Source: Fibrobacter sp. UWH6 (GTDB lineage Bacteria > Fibrobacterota > Fibrobacteria > Fibrobacterales > Fibrobacteraceae). From it: a stretch of 64,000 nt of DNA. The stretch spans positions 124,001-188,000 of the forward strand of contig NZ_FRAX01000002.1 in NCBI RefSeq assembly GCF_900142465.1. The letters run 5' to 3'. How positions within the stretch are numbered: the first letter of the stretch is position 1; every line of letters begins with the position of its first letter. This document shows, one piece after another, positions 9,539-18,584 of the stretch. Both the position numbers and the translations under genes were made by a program. The notes beneath the pieces were generated by a model, which saw only the letters and a list, made by a program, of their open reading frames with translations, was not told the DNA's origin and did not search any database.

Positions 9539-10621
9539 TTGCAAAGAGAAATTGGCGGAAACATTCCACTCAAAGAAGATGTGCTAAATCAGCAGCCATC
9601 AACAAAAGAAGTATTCGGTTGTTCGAAGTTCAAATACAATCTTTATACATTTTCTGCAAGATCCGCCCTAAACGTGTATCTCGACGAAATCTACAGCGGA
9701 GAGAAAAATGTAGTCTTGCCGATTTACACATGCGAGACATGTATAAAGCCTTTCGTTGATCACGGATTCAACATAGAATACTACAGAATCAACGAAGATT
9801 TGTCCATCAACGAAGATTCTCTTGTAACCGAACTAGAGAAAATAGCATACAACGGCATTCTCTACGTCCATTCTTATTTTGGATTTGACACGTTATCAAA
9901 AGCAAAGCCATTACTGAAGAAGCTTCGCCAGAAAAACGAGCTGACAATTATCGACGATTATACGCAATCCTGGTTAAACAAAAAAAAAGAAATTGAAGCG
10001 GACATATACCTGTGCAGCATACGCAAATGGCTATCAACTCCCGATGGTGGAGTTTTGTCTTCCGACACACAACCTCTTCAAAGCAAGAACATTAAGCCCT
10101 TTTGTGAAGAACAAGTCAACGAATATATAGAGGCGTCCCTTTTAAAAAATCGTTTTTTAGAAAATGACCCCAGTGTAGAAAAATCGCAATTCTACCCCCT
10201 ATTCAAGCACACCATTGAATATTTCGAACACAAAGAGGCGTACGCACTTTCCCCAATATCAAAAGTCATCTTCGACACGGCGAATTATGACTTTGTGATT
10301 AACCAGCGAATCAAAAACGCAAAATTTCTTAGCCAAAACATAAACAACAATATTGTTGAAAAAATATTCAATGACATTCCACAGGGAATTGTACCTTTCT
10401 ACTACCCTATTTACATAAAAAATGGCAGACGCGCAGACCTTCAAAAACATCTAATAGAAAACAACATTTTTTGTACTATTCACTGGACTCCGTCAAAAAT
10501 CATAGCAGAAAGACCCGAAATCGCCCAAATTTACCCCAATATATTATCACTGGTTTGCGACCAACGCTACAGTACCGACGACATGACGCGATTCGTTGAA
10601 GCCATCAACAATTTCAAGTGA
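9539..10621 (+). CDS. DegT-like PLP-dependent enzyme (divergent)
   Basis: A 360-residue fold-type I PLP protein, more divergent than the one at 6253. TFSARSALNVYLDEI is the phosphate-binding region. LTIIDDYTQSW carries the PLP-contacting Asp (about 139/140) and CSIRKWLSTPDGGVL the likely Schiff-base Lys163. The start is TTG, immediately after the previous stop, with a GGGGG tract about 10 nt upstream; the next in-frame ATGs are far inside. Possible roles are an aminotransferase or a decarboxylase/racemase on a glycan precursor. Being the second DegT-like enzyme beside two ligases strengthens the idea of a dedicated amino-sugar or amino-acid decoration module. Confidence 0.8.
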   Translation: MQREIGGNIPLKEDVLNQQPSTKEVFGCSKFKYNLYTFSARSALNVYLDEIYSGEKNVVLPIYTCETCIKPFVDHGFNIEYYRINEDLSINEDSLVTELEKIAYNGILYVHSYFGFDTLSKAKPLLKKLRQKNELTIIDDYTQSWLNKKKEIEADIYLCSIRKWLSTPDGGVLSSDTQPLQSKNIKPFCEEQVNEYIEASLLKNRFLENDPSVEKSQFYPLFKHTIEYFEHKEAYALSPISKVIFDTANYDFVINQRIKNAKFLSQNINNNIVEKIFNDIPQGIVPFYYPIYIKNGRRADLQKHLIENNIFCTIHWTPSKIIAERPEIAQIYPNILSLVCDQRYSTDDMTRFVEAINNFK

Positions 10622-10643
10622 TATTTTTTAGTAAGTTGAAAAT

Positions 10644-11609
10644 ATGACACAACAACCATTGGTTTCCATCCTCTGCGCAACATACAATCAAGAAAAATAC
10701 ATTGCGCAAACCATCGAGGGCTTTCTTTTACAGAAGGTTAATTTCCCTATCGAAATCATCATCCATGATGACGCCTCCACAGACGGCACCGCAAAAATCG
10801 TACGGGAATACGCAGAAAAATACCCTGACTTAATCAAGCCTATTCTTCAGACCGAAAATCAATATTCCAAAAAAGTCAGCGTCTGGAACACCTTCGTCTA
10901 TCCCAAAGCTCAAGGAAAATATTACGCGGAGTGCGAAGGCGATGATTATTGGATAGACCCGAATAAATTGCAAAGACAAGTTGATTTTCTAGAAAGTCAT
11001 CCTGATTACATCTTTTCTCACACGGCTTTCAAATATTACGATCAGACCAACGACAAATTTCTAGAAGATAAATCAAATCAACAGAATTTGGATATTCAGA
11101 AAAATAAGCAAAGCGATTTAAGCCTCTATATCCTAGACGCCAATCAGTACCGAGTCCAAACGGTCACCACCGTCTACAGAAGTTCTCTCTGGTCCAAGAT
11201 TAACGACGACTTCGCAATAAGCAAATATTTCCTCATGGGAGATACACAGCTATTCTTCTTCGCATCGACTCTTGGTAAAATCCACTACGATCCCACAGTC
11301 ACATCAGTCTATCGTCTGACGCCCAACTCCGCTTGCCACAGAGGCGAAAAGAACAAGGCTCAATACCGATTCAATCTATCCTGCGAAGAAATGCGCGTGT
11401 ACCTTTCCAAGTACATCAAAGACGAAGCCATCATCCAGAAATTCAAAAAGGATTTTGGAAAGGCCCTTATTCGCTATGCTGTATTCGATCCGACATTTCG
11501 CTCTAAAATCAACGAGGGCGTCATTTCGGCAAAGCAGAAGATAGCCTTATTCTGCGCAAGACACAGCAGAATCGCCAGAAGAATCATAAAGAAGAAATGG
11601 AGACTCTAG
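10644..11609 (+). CDS. Family 2 glycosyltransferase
   Basis: A 321-residue GT-A enzyme. LVSILCATYNQEKYIAQTIEG and IEIIIHDDASTDGTAKI are the N-terminal nucleotide-sugar site, and YYAECEGDDYWIDPNKLQ carries the DxD-like metal site with the acidic pair. The C-terminal half is basic (ending RRIIKKKWRL), suggesting membrane association. It adds one sugar to the lipid-linked repeat unit; donor and linkage are unreadable. It is the last gene of the wzx operon. Its TAG stop overlaps the stop of the convergent CotH gene by sharing CTAG at 11606-11609. Confidence 0.9.
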   Translation: MTQQPLVSILCATYNQEKYIAQTIEGFLLQKVNFPIEIIIHDDASTDGTAKIVREYAEKYPDLIKPILQTENQYSKKVSVWNTFVYPKAQGKYYAECEGDDYWIDPNKLQRQVDFLESHPDYIFSHTAFKYYDQTNDKFLEDKSNQQNLDIQKNKQSDLSLYILDANQYRVQTVTTVYRSSLWSKINDDFAISKYFLMGDTQLFFFASTLGKIHYDPTVTSVYRLTPNSACHRGEKNKAQYRFNLSCEEMRVYLSKYIKDEAIIQKFKKDFGKALIRYAVFDPTFRSKINEGVISAKQKIALFCARHSRIARRIIKKKWRL

Positions 11610-12928
11610 GGAGTATTTTCATTAATCCATCTTCGTCTTCCGACGACCCACTTCCTTAAATTATTTACGGCTTCTCCATAGTTCCGAACACTATTGGAAA
11701 TCCACTTGCCATGTTCATGAAGGATATCCCAGCGCTTAAAGTTGTTTTGCGCAGGTAATTCTAGGGCTTCCCCAAGAGAATCAATAATTCCCTCAGCCCC
11801 TTCAAAAATTGGGCTTAACTTTTTCCAATACCGGTCAACTGTATCTGCAAAAGCCTTATTTGAAAATAATCTTGCATTCCAATAAGCATCTCTAGTTCGC
11901 CAATTTTCGCTTAACGCAAGAGCCTCGTTATAAATTCGCATTCCCCCAAAAGCTACATCAAAATCCCAGACAGGCCCCATTTTTATCGGGAAACCATCCG
12001 ACCAGGTAAAATAGACGCTGGTAAAATAATTCGCATCTGGATTTTTCGCAAATTCCTGAACCCAAAAATGTTTTGAAAAAGCGTCAATGTCAATCCATTC
12101 AGAGATTTCCTCTATAGACGCCTCTTCAACCGTCAGCAAGAATCTTTCAAACGATTCAACATGATTTAACAATTTTTCCAAAGAACTGTCCGAAGCATTT
12201 TTAGGGTAATGAATTCGGAACGGCTTATTCGTATCTAACACATTGGCAAATACAACTTGTTCTTCTTCGTTATATTTGGCGTCAAACTCCACCAGATAGG
12301 AATCCACATCTTCAGGGAGATTTACCTTATTTTTTCGGACTTCGATACTCTCTGTCAACAGGTAAACGCCCAGATATTCGCTATTTAAATAAAATTCAAA
12401 AAATTCACTTCGCGGAGAAAATTCCATTCCAATGTCAGATGCCAACCTATAAGCCAAATGATTTTTCATCAAACTTTTATCTGCATAGTTGGCGACAAGA
12501 ACCCACTCCTTATTTCGAGGCATCCCCAGCATTGATTTTTTTTCTTCAAAAACGATTTTATAGCCCCGTTTCGGCATATCATTCCAGCTGGAGTTCCCAC
12601 GTCCCTTGATGCGCATCTTTAACGATTCTCCCTGTGCAGAATCTTCCCCATACACACGCATGCTAGCCCATGTATAAACGCCCTTCTCAATATCACGCTC
12701 GCAAGAATCCGTCTCTATGACAATACGCTGAAGCCCAACAAAGGGATACTCAGAATTTTCAAATGGAAATTCATCTTCAAGAGCTATACTTTCTACGCAG
12801 GAAGCCAACGAAGATTCCGATGCGCCTTGACCAAAGGAATCATCATCCTGTGACGTTTCCGTACAGGACAATAGCATAAACGCTAGAAAAAAAAGGCAGA
12901 CCGTTCTTAAAAGCAAACAATACCTCAA
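11606..12928 (-). CDS. CotH-family kinase-like lipoprotein
   Basis: A 440-residue secreted lipoprotein. A signal peptide ends in lipobox LLSC with Cys22, then a Ser/Asp/Glu-rich spacer. The CotH fold shows MRIKGRGNSSW (about 105-115), KRGYKIVFEEK, WVLVANYADKSLMKN, YLNSEYLGVYLLTE, and the catalytic region NPDANYFTSVYF with WDFDVAFGG (Asp321/Asp324 region). CotH proteins are atypical protein kinases, known from Bacillus spore coats, and recur in polymer-degrading bacteria. The start is a TTG at 12928 with no good ribosome site; another TTG four codons later is possible. Unlike its two relatives in this window it lacks lamin-tail and C-terminal repeat domains. Confidence 0.85.
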   Translation of the reverse strand: MRYCLLLRTVCLFFLAFMLLSCTETSQDDDSFGQGASESSLASCVESIALEDEFPFENSEYPFVGLQRIVIETDSCERDIEKGVYTWASMRVYGEDSAQGESLKMRIKGRGNSSWNDMPKRGYKIVFEEKKSMLGMPRNKEWVLVANYADKSLMKNHLAYRLASDIGMEFSPRSEFFEFYLNSEYLGVYLLTESIEVRKNKVNLPEDVDSYLVEFDAKYNEEEQVVFANVLDTNKPFRIHYPKNASDSSLEKLLNHVESFERFLLTVEEASIEEISEWIDIDAFSKHFWVQEFAKNPDANYFTSVYFTWSDGFPIKMGPVWDFDVAFGGMRIYNEALALSENWRTRDAYWNARLFSNKAFADTVDRYWKKLSPIFEGAEGIIDSLGEALELPAQNNFKRWDILHEHGKWISNSVRNYGEAVNNLRKWVVGRRRWINENTP

Positions 12929-13011
12929 ATAGATTTATGTTTCTACCCCGAACAAGCCAAAACAATAAAACTTATAATTATCTATATTAGTAATAAATAC
13001 AAAAAAAAATT

Positions 13012-13548
13012 ATGACTTTCAAACAAAAATACCAGCTATTCAAGACAGAAGTCATCCGACCGTGGATACTTTCATTTCCGAGCCGCAGAATTCGTACACG
13101 CTACCTAAAAAAGATTCTGGGAAAGATGGGCGAAGGAGTCTCCTTTCTGCGCCATGTCAAGCTGTTATACCCTAAGGGCATTTCCGTCGGGGATCGAGTC
13201 ATCATCAATCAAGATGTACTTTTGGACGGCCGTGGAACGCTAGAAATTGAAAACGACACAGACATTGCAACAAATGTAATGATCTGGACCATGGACCACG
13301 ACCCCAATAGTGAAACTCACGAATCCAGGGCAGGCAAGGTTCATATCGGTCACCATGTATGGATCGCTTCAAGGGCAACCATACTTCCCGGAGTAACAAT
13401 CGGGAACGGAGCAGTCGTTGCATCAAATGCCGTCGTCACCAAAGATGTTCCCGCCAATGCAATCGTCGCAGGCGTACCCGCCAAAGTAATCGGCGAACGA
13501 AAGAATTCGCTCCAGTACAAGCACGACTTCCACCCCCTTTTCCGCTAG
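13012..13548 (+). CDS. Left-handed beta-helix acyltransferase (WcaF/maa-like)
   Basis: A 178-residue hexapeptide-repeat protein. The repeats run from about residue 45 to 160: GVSFLRHVKLLYPKGISVGD, then HVWIASRATILPGVTIGNG and GAVVASNAVVTKDVPANAIV. WTMDHDPNSETHES carries the acetyl-transfer His of the maltose/galactoside acetyltransferase group, and VAGVPAKVIGERK is the usual C-terminal signature. It likely O-acetylates a sugar of the repeat unit using acetyl-CoA in the cytoplasm. It lies 3 nt upstream of a glycosyltransferase. AT-rich DNA (12929-13011) separates it from the divergent CotH gene; TATATTAG-like sequence there could be a weak promoter. Confidence 0.9.
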   Translation: MTFKQKYQLFKTEVIRPWILSFPSRRIRTRYLKKILGKMGEGVSFLRHVKLLYPKGISVGDRVIINQDVLLDGRGTLEIENDTDIATNVMIWTMDHDPNSETHESRAGKVHIGHHVWIASRATILPGVTIGNGAVVASNAVVTKDVPANAIVAGVPAKVIGERKNSLQYKHDFHPLFR

Positions 13549-13551
13549 CCC

Positions 13552-14607
13552 ATGAAGATTTATTTTGGCATTGACGAAAACGATTGTTTCAATCCGTATG
13601 TCTCGATTCTTATAAAGCGTCTAAAAGAAATAGACGACACCCTGGAAGTTGTTTCGGGAATTCAAACCTTCTGGAATGAAGAAATATTATCCTGCAACAT
13701 CATACACATCCACTGGCCAGATATTCTTCTAAAGAACACAAATAGGACCCCAGAGGATCTGAAGTTACGTCTGCAAGCTATCAAGGAAAAGGGCGGCAAG
13801 ATTGTAGCAACATGTCACAACATCAAGCCACACTTTGCAAAGTTTCCCTGGCAAACAGAAGCCTACACAGTGGTCTACGAATTATGCGACATGATCTTGC
13901 ACATGGGGAACTACAGTCAAAACCTGTTCAAGGAATTGTATCCTCGCAGCAGACACGAAATTCTCCCCCATCATATCTATGATGACAGATACAAGGATCC
14001 CGTCACAAAAGAAGAGGCCGCAAAAAAACTTGGACTAAGCACCAAGTACACTTACATTCTATGCCTTGGAGCCTTTAGAGACCAGCAGGAACGAGATTTA
14101 CTACTCGGGCTAACCGACTTCCTAAAGAAGAATTCCATCAAGATTCTTGCCCCATCATTCTTCATCGAGCGAAAGACAAAGGGCATCCGAATTTACCTGC
14201 GCCACGCAAAGACAAAGCTAAAATGTCTATTGCTGAATTTACTGCACAACATCAAGACAAGTGCAAAAATCATTCCCGAAGAGGAGATTCCCTTATTCGG
14301 AGCGATGGCAGACCTGATGCTATTGCAGCGCGTTGTCATTCTAAATTCAGGGAACGCCTCTATGGGATTCTATCTCGGCAAAGTTGTCGTAGGCCCCGAT
14401 ACAGGAAATGTAGGTCCGTTCCTGAAGGAATCCGGGAACCCCGTATTTGAAGTAGGCAGCAAGGAATCTCTGATATCCAGCATAAAGGAAGGCTTGGCGC
14501 AGGCTGCCGCCGGGTACGGCCAGAAGAACAAGACTTACGCACAACGGCATCTATCCAGCAAGACCATTTCTAGACAGCTTCTTGATTTTTACAAGAGTCT
14601 CCTGTAA
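13552..14607 (+). CDS. GT-B-type glycosyltransferase (GT4-like)
   Basis: A 351-residue protein with a GT-B layout. The N-terminal domain has IIHIHWPDILLKN and GGKIVATCHNIKPHFAKF, which resemble the acceptor-side motifs of the enzyme encoded at 18578. The C-terminal domain has YILCLGAFRDQQERDLLL and a donor-site region around VVILNSGNASMGFYLGKVVVGPDTGNVG. It probably adds a sugar to the cytoplasmic lipid-linked intermediate. It is paired with the acetyltransferase 3 nt upstream and convergent with the PL8-like gene 5 nt away; no terminator hairpin is visible between them. Confidence 0.8.
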   Translation: MKIYFGIDENDCFNPYVSILIKRLKEIDDTLEVVSGIQTFWNEEILSCNIIHIHWPDILLKNTNRTPEDLKLRLQAIKEKGGKIVATCHNIKPHFAKFPWQTEAYTVVYELCDMILHMGNYSQNLFKELYPRSRHEILPHHIYDDRYKDPVTKEEAAKKLGLSTKYTYILCLGAFRDQQERDLLLGLTDFLKKNSIKILAPSFFIERKTKGIRIYLRHAKTKLKCLLLNLLHNIKTSAKIIPEEEIPLFGAMADLMLLQRVVILNSGNASMGFYLGKVVVGPDTGNVGPFLKESGNPVFEVGSKESLISSIKEGLAQAAAGYGQKNKTYAQRHLSSKTISRQLLDFYKSLL

Positions 14608-14612
14608 CTAAT

Positions 14613-16526
14613 TCATTTTTCAAAAACAAGGTCTTTCTTCAAGAGGTCTTTTAGAAATCCACCGTCTTCGCGGAAAATAAAGACGCAGGGAACATCAAAG
14701 AAGAACGCCTGCTGATTGAACTTGAATGAAGCAGCTCGGAACATTGTTCCACACACAATGTGGTTTGCGGCATCATAAATAATCTGACCCACAGGATCAT
14801 TTTGAAGAACTAGAATACGTTCTTTATGTCCGGAAGTCAAATGACCTGTTTTTGCCCCAACCTCCATGAGATAGGCATATTTTGCCTTTTGAGGAAGAAT
14901 TCCATGATCTATCCATAGCGAGAAAATTTTTCCATGTTCAACAAATTTCGTTGTACCGATTTCACTCCAGTTTCCTTCACGATTTTCAACCTTTACCTTG
15001 AAGGTCTGACCGTCTAGACTGCGATAACCAATTCCATTATGCAGAACCATTAACGATTCAAGAGAGTCGCCAACGGCAGGAACAGACTCAAGCGAAAAAT
15101 CCGTCGACAACAAGCGCTGATCCAGTGTTGTTCGGATCGGAGAATCAATTCTGCTAGAAATATCAGCCCCCAGGGCAACGACAGTGCCATTGATGAACAC
15201 CCAGGTTTTCTTGGCATAGATTCCCGAACGATCAACAATCATTGTTGCGACGCCAATGTTTCCTTCACTCAAGCCACCAACAAATCGAGACTCATTAGTC
15301 ACACGTTTTTCCTTCTGTTCGGACTTGTCGTAACAAGTAATCCCAGGAAGCATAGACCAATCCCATAGAGGGTAAATATCCTTAAAATCATCCGGGTGAC
15401 GGTATACAGACAGGACTCCCGCCCCTAACCAAAACCCCTTCCGATTTTCACGATTGATGCTTTCGCTACCTACCGTTTTCCTTGAAGACATCTTGAGAGA
15501 GATGTAATAATCATCGGAACGGCAAACCATCAATTCTCCTCGCTCAAAGTAATGGCAACCCGAAAGAAAATTTTCTCCTTTTATTTCCTTTTTCCACAAG
15601 GAATAATCTTCCGCACGGGAGGAATCTACACTTTCCAAATTCCTGATAATATAAACGTATCCCCCTGCATTCTTGTTATCGTCCTTACGAGAAATTTCAC
15701 GGCCTAGAACCATGGGATCCACCATCCCTTTCCACATCATCCAGCGATTTCCATGCAAGGCAAGAGCGCTCATTGCATCAAGTGTTTCCTGATTAAAGGC
15801 ATATACCGTCCCACGACAAAAGGACGCCCACTTCGCTCCAATAGACAAAGCCATTTTCCCGTACCCGCCATTATACAACAGATTGCCATGCATAAAAAAG
15901 GAATGGTCCTTCTGGTGCCCTTCCCTACTTGTAACAAGCATGGTGGACTCAATATTTTTCAGGCCATCATAAATCAGAGAATCTCTTCGCTCCAGAATTC
16001 CACGGATAACGACCAGTTCAGAAATCCATGTTCTGTTAACACCATTCCGACTCGGCAATTCAGGGAAACATCGAATAATTTTGGTCCTCAATGAATCAGG
16101 CAATTCATCCCACAGCAACAGTGCAATGGGAGCCAGCTCCCTCGGCACACCGACTTCATTCATCCACCAATTATCGTTTACAAAATCCTCTTCGCGACTA
16201 AACCAAAAAAGCAGAGACCTTATTGCGGCCTCCTTTATTTTTAGGCACTCACTATTGGCAGTCGGTCCAGCACAGGCATATGCATAGCTTTCCGCCAACG
16301 TTCTCGTCTTTTTCAAATGTTCAATGGGAGTATGCCCCTTCTCATGATATTTGGGGCCAGACCACGTTCCGTCAGAATGTAGGTCCTCAACAATTTTCAG
16401 GGATTCTTCCGGAGGAACATTCGAGGAATAGTCCTCTCTCAAACGATCTAAAAGGGAATCCAGGTCACTAGCCATGGCCGTAGATACCGCTAGTAAAATA
16501 GCGAAAATCAGTCCACAACCATTCAT
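14613..16526 (-). CDS. PL8-type polysaccharide lyase (hyaluronate/chondroitin/xanthan lyase family)
   Basis: A 637-residue exported protein with a signal peptide (MNGCGLIFAILLAVSTAMAS). The alpha/alpha-toroid half carries the PL8 landmarks: DNWWMNEVGVPRE (Trp120/Trp121), NGVNRTWISE with putative catalytic Asn164, then HSFFMHGNLLYNGGYG with His213 and Tyr222. The His-Tyr spacing of nine matches chondroitin AC lyase His225/Tyr234. GREISR follows. The C-terminal half is beta-rich, as in PL8. Family members cleave uronic-acid-containing glycans by beta-elimination. It is the last gene of the polysaccharide operon, 8 nt after a GT2 gene. A polymer-trimming or release role comparable to AlgL is inferred; a nutritional role is possible. 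Confidence 0.82.
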   Translation of the reverse strand: MNGCGLIFAILLAVSTAMASDLDSLLDRLREDYSSNVPPEESLKIVEDLHSDGTWSGPKYHEKGHTPIEHLKKTRTLAESYAYACAGPTANSECLKIKEAAIRSLLFWFSREEDFVNDNWWMNEVGVPRELAPIALLLWDELPDSLRTKIIRCFPELPSRNGVNRTWISELVVIRGILERRDSLIYDGLKNIESTMLVTSREGHQKDHSFFMHGNLLYNGGYGKMALSIGAKWASFCRGTVYAFNQETLDAMSALALHGNRWMMWKGMVDPMVLGREISRKDDNKNAGGYVYIIRNLESVDSSRAEDYSLWKKEIKGENFLSGCHYFERGELMVCRSDDYYISLKMSSRKTVGSESINRENRKGFWLGAGVLSVYRHPDDFKDIYPLWDWSMLPGITCYDKSEQKEKRVTNESRFVGGLSEGNIGVATMIVDRSGIYAKKTWVFINGTVVALGADISSRIDSPIRTTLDQRLLSTDFSLESVPAVGDSLESLMVLHNGIGYRSLDGQTFKVKVENREGNWSEIGTTKFVEHGKIFSLWIDHGILPQKAKYAYLMEVGAKTGHLTSGHKERILVLQNDPVGQIIYDAANHIVCGTMFRAASFKFNQQAFFFDVPCVFIFREDGGFLKDLLKKDLVFEK

Positions 16527-16534
16527 ACGATCCC

Positions 16535-17638
16535 CTATCGGGAATTTCTAAACTGACGAACTAAACTGGAGAAGCTGTGGGAACGCAACAAGGAAATCAA
16601 ACCACTGAAAGATTTTTTCCAGTTCGCCTGCTTTTTCTTGGCTCGATATTCCTGCATAAAACTTTCAAAGGCGGTCTTGAAAGATACTTCGTCCCATTCC
16701 TTATCCAAATACTTATCGTACATGCAATAAAGGAAACTGTCATATATCTGGCAGCCTTTCATTCCGCTTAAACCGAAATCATTCTGCTTCAGCATGGTGT
16801 AATACTTGAAGGCCACATCTACAGAGAACGTGGAAATTTCATTTACCACATTTTTCACCACAAAATTCTTCCAGGATTTTTCAACAGCCTTCAGCTCATC
16901 AGCCCTCATGGTCTTCTGTAAAAGACCAAAGGTGTTCAAGGTGCAGGGATAGGCTATATCCGGAGAAATGGACGTAATGGAAGTCCCTGTATTGATGCGA
17001 TAATGAATAAACATCTTATCGCATACGACCATCCGTTTGGCACGAACATTCGCCATGGTCGAAAAGAAGCAGTCGTTCATGCGAGCCTGTTCCTGAAACC
17101 GCAAGCCTTCCGCTTTAATGAAAGAAGCCTTATACAGTTTATCCCAGGCAGCGGTTCTGCAAAACTGGAACAAATCCTCGGCAATATCCTTGCCAGAAAA
17201 AACCGTTCCCTTGGGCACAAGACGTTCCTTCAGGGAAAACGACTTTGTGGATTGAACACCTGTTTTCTGGTCAAATGTGGCAGCCTTGCAGAACACAATG
17301 TCAGCATCATCTTTTTTTGCCGCAGTCACCATCGTTTCCAGCATATTCAATTCAAACCAGTCATCTGCATCCAAAAATGAAAGGTATTCACCTGTAGTCA
17401 CCGCAAGTCCTGTGTTACGGGCATGACCTGCATTAGACGCCTCCTGTGAAACAACCTTTATGCGAGAATCGCGGGAAGCGTAATCTTCGAGAATGGCAAG
17501 AGATCCATCTGTGCTACCATCATTAACGCAAATTATCTCTAAGTCTTTCAAGGTCTGATTGACAACAGTATCCAAGCACTCCTTTAGATACTTTTCACCA
17601 TTATGAACAGGGATAACAACGGAAACAATTGCGTTCAT
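16535..17638 (-). CDS. Family 2 glycosyltransferase
   Basis: A 367-residue GT-A enzyme. VSVVIPVHNGEKYLKECLDT and LEIICVNDGSTDGSLAIL form the nucleotide-sugar site; EYLSFLDADDWFELNML carries the DxD-type metal motif. ARMNDCFFSTMANV probably supplies the catalytic base region. The C-terminal third is basic (YRAKKKQANWKKSF), typical of membrane-attached capsule enzymes. It lies 1 nt after the upstream GT2 gene and 8 nt before the PL8-like gene, within the 24825-14613 operon. It is one of five glycosyltransferases there; order of action is not deducible. Confidence 0.9.
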   Translation of the reverse strand: MNAIVSVVIPVHNGEKYLKECLDTVVNQTLKDLEIICVNDGSTDGSLAILEDYASRDSRIKVVSQEASNAGHARNTGLAVTTGEYLSFLDADDWFELNMLETMVTAAKKDDADIVFCKAATFDQKTGVQSTKSFSLKERLVPKGTVFSGKDIAEDLFQFCRTAAWDKLYKASFIKAEGLRFQEQARMNDCFFSTMANVRAKRMVVCDKMFIHYRINTGTSITSISPDIAYPCTLNTFGLLQKTMRADELKAVEKSWKNFVVKNVVNEISTFSVDVAFKYYTMLKQNDFGLSGMKGCQIYDSFLYCMYDKYLDKEWDEVSFKTAFESFMQEYRAKKKQANWKKSFSGLISLLRSHSFSSLVRQFRNSR

Positions 17639-17639
17639 A

Positions 17640-18584
17640 TCACACCTTCTTAAAAAGGCTCTTTATCTTTTTGCAGATTTTCTTTCTAAAGATGTAGGAC
17701 TTCAAAATCATACGTACAACAAAAATTTGAACGGAACTCACACCAGCATAATTCTTATAATAATAAGATTCCGATTCAAATCGGAGCATCAGCCTCTTAG
17801 AAAAATCATAATTTTTATTTATGATTTCAGAGTGATTATGAAGAAGGTGTACCGCCGGCACATAGTGGGTTACATACCCCCTGTCATGAAGTTTCCTTGA
17901 AAGAATTAATTCCTCGGCAAATAGAAATGTATTGGGATCAAAACAGCCAACTTCTTCAAAGATTCTACGGGGAATCAGGAAAAAAGCGCCCATGACTCGG
18001 AAAACCGGATTTTGAACAAAATTTTCTTGCAAGTCACCCGAAGTCAACTTTTTAGGCAAAAAGCGAGCCAAGGGATAGCAAAGATTGTCCAACCCCCAAC
18101 GTAAAAAGAAATTCTTTTCAAAATAAGGATTCTGCGGACGTCCATCCTTACCGACAATGGACGGGCCGACGATAGCCACATTCGGCTTTTCGGTCTCGGT
18201 AATCAGGGTGTCAACCGAAAGAGTATCATCAAGGACAAGCAAGTCATTATTTGTAAAAATCAGATAATCGCTTCCCAGGAACTCGCCTGCAATTTTCGCG
18301 CCGGCATTATTTCCCTTTCCATATCCCGCATTGCTAGTATTCTTCCACAAAAGCAGACGGTAGCCATCCACATTCTTTTCTTCCAGAACAGATCCATCAT
18401 ATTCTGTTATCGAAATAGTGGAATAGGCGCTAGACAGTTTCACGAAATTGCCATCGTCAACGCTATTATCAACGACAACAAAAGAAATTTCCGCAGGAGA
18501 CTTCTTACACTTTTTTATATAGTGAGCAATGCAATTGAGCGTCGCCTCACCAGACTTGTAATCTACAAAGATAAAAGTCAGCAT
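17640..18584 (-). CDS. Family 2 glycosyltransferase (rhamnosyltransferase-like)
   Basis: A 314-residue GT-A protein. LTFIFVDYKSGEATLNCIAHY and ISFVVVDNSVDDGNFVKL match the divergent N-terminal motif of the WbbL/rhamnosyltransferase subgroup. GKGNNAGAKIAGEFLGSDYLIFTNNDLLVLDD carries the Asn-Asn-Asp version of the metal motif (NND in place of DxD). VMGAFFLIPRRIFEEVGCFD and LFAEELILSRKLHDRGY are the acceptor/base regions. The start overlaps the stop of the upstream GT gene by 7 nt, indicating translational coupling. Confidence 0.9.
   Translation of the reverse strand: MLTFIFVDYKSGEATLNCIAHYIKKCKKSPAEISFVVVDNSVDDGNFVKLSSAYSTISITEYDGSVLEEKNVDGYRLLLWKNTSNAGYGKGNNAGAKIAGEFLGSDYLIFTNNDLLVLDDTLSVDTLITETEKPNVAIVGPSIVGKDGRPQNPYFEKNFFLRWGLDNLCYPLARFLPKKLTSGDLQENFVQNPVFRVMGAFFLIPRRIFEEVGCFDPNTFLFAEELILSRKLHDRGYVTHYVPAVHLLHNHSEIINKNYDFSKRLMLRFESESYYYKNYAGVSSVQIFVVRMILKSYIFRKKICKKIKSLFKKV

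Noticed and set aside
11601-11612. Convergent overlap as a sequencing error
   Set aside because: Both stops are formed by the natural palindrome CTAG; both proteins end plausibly.
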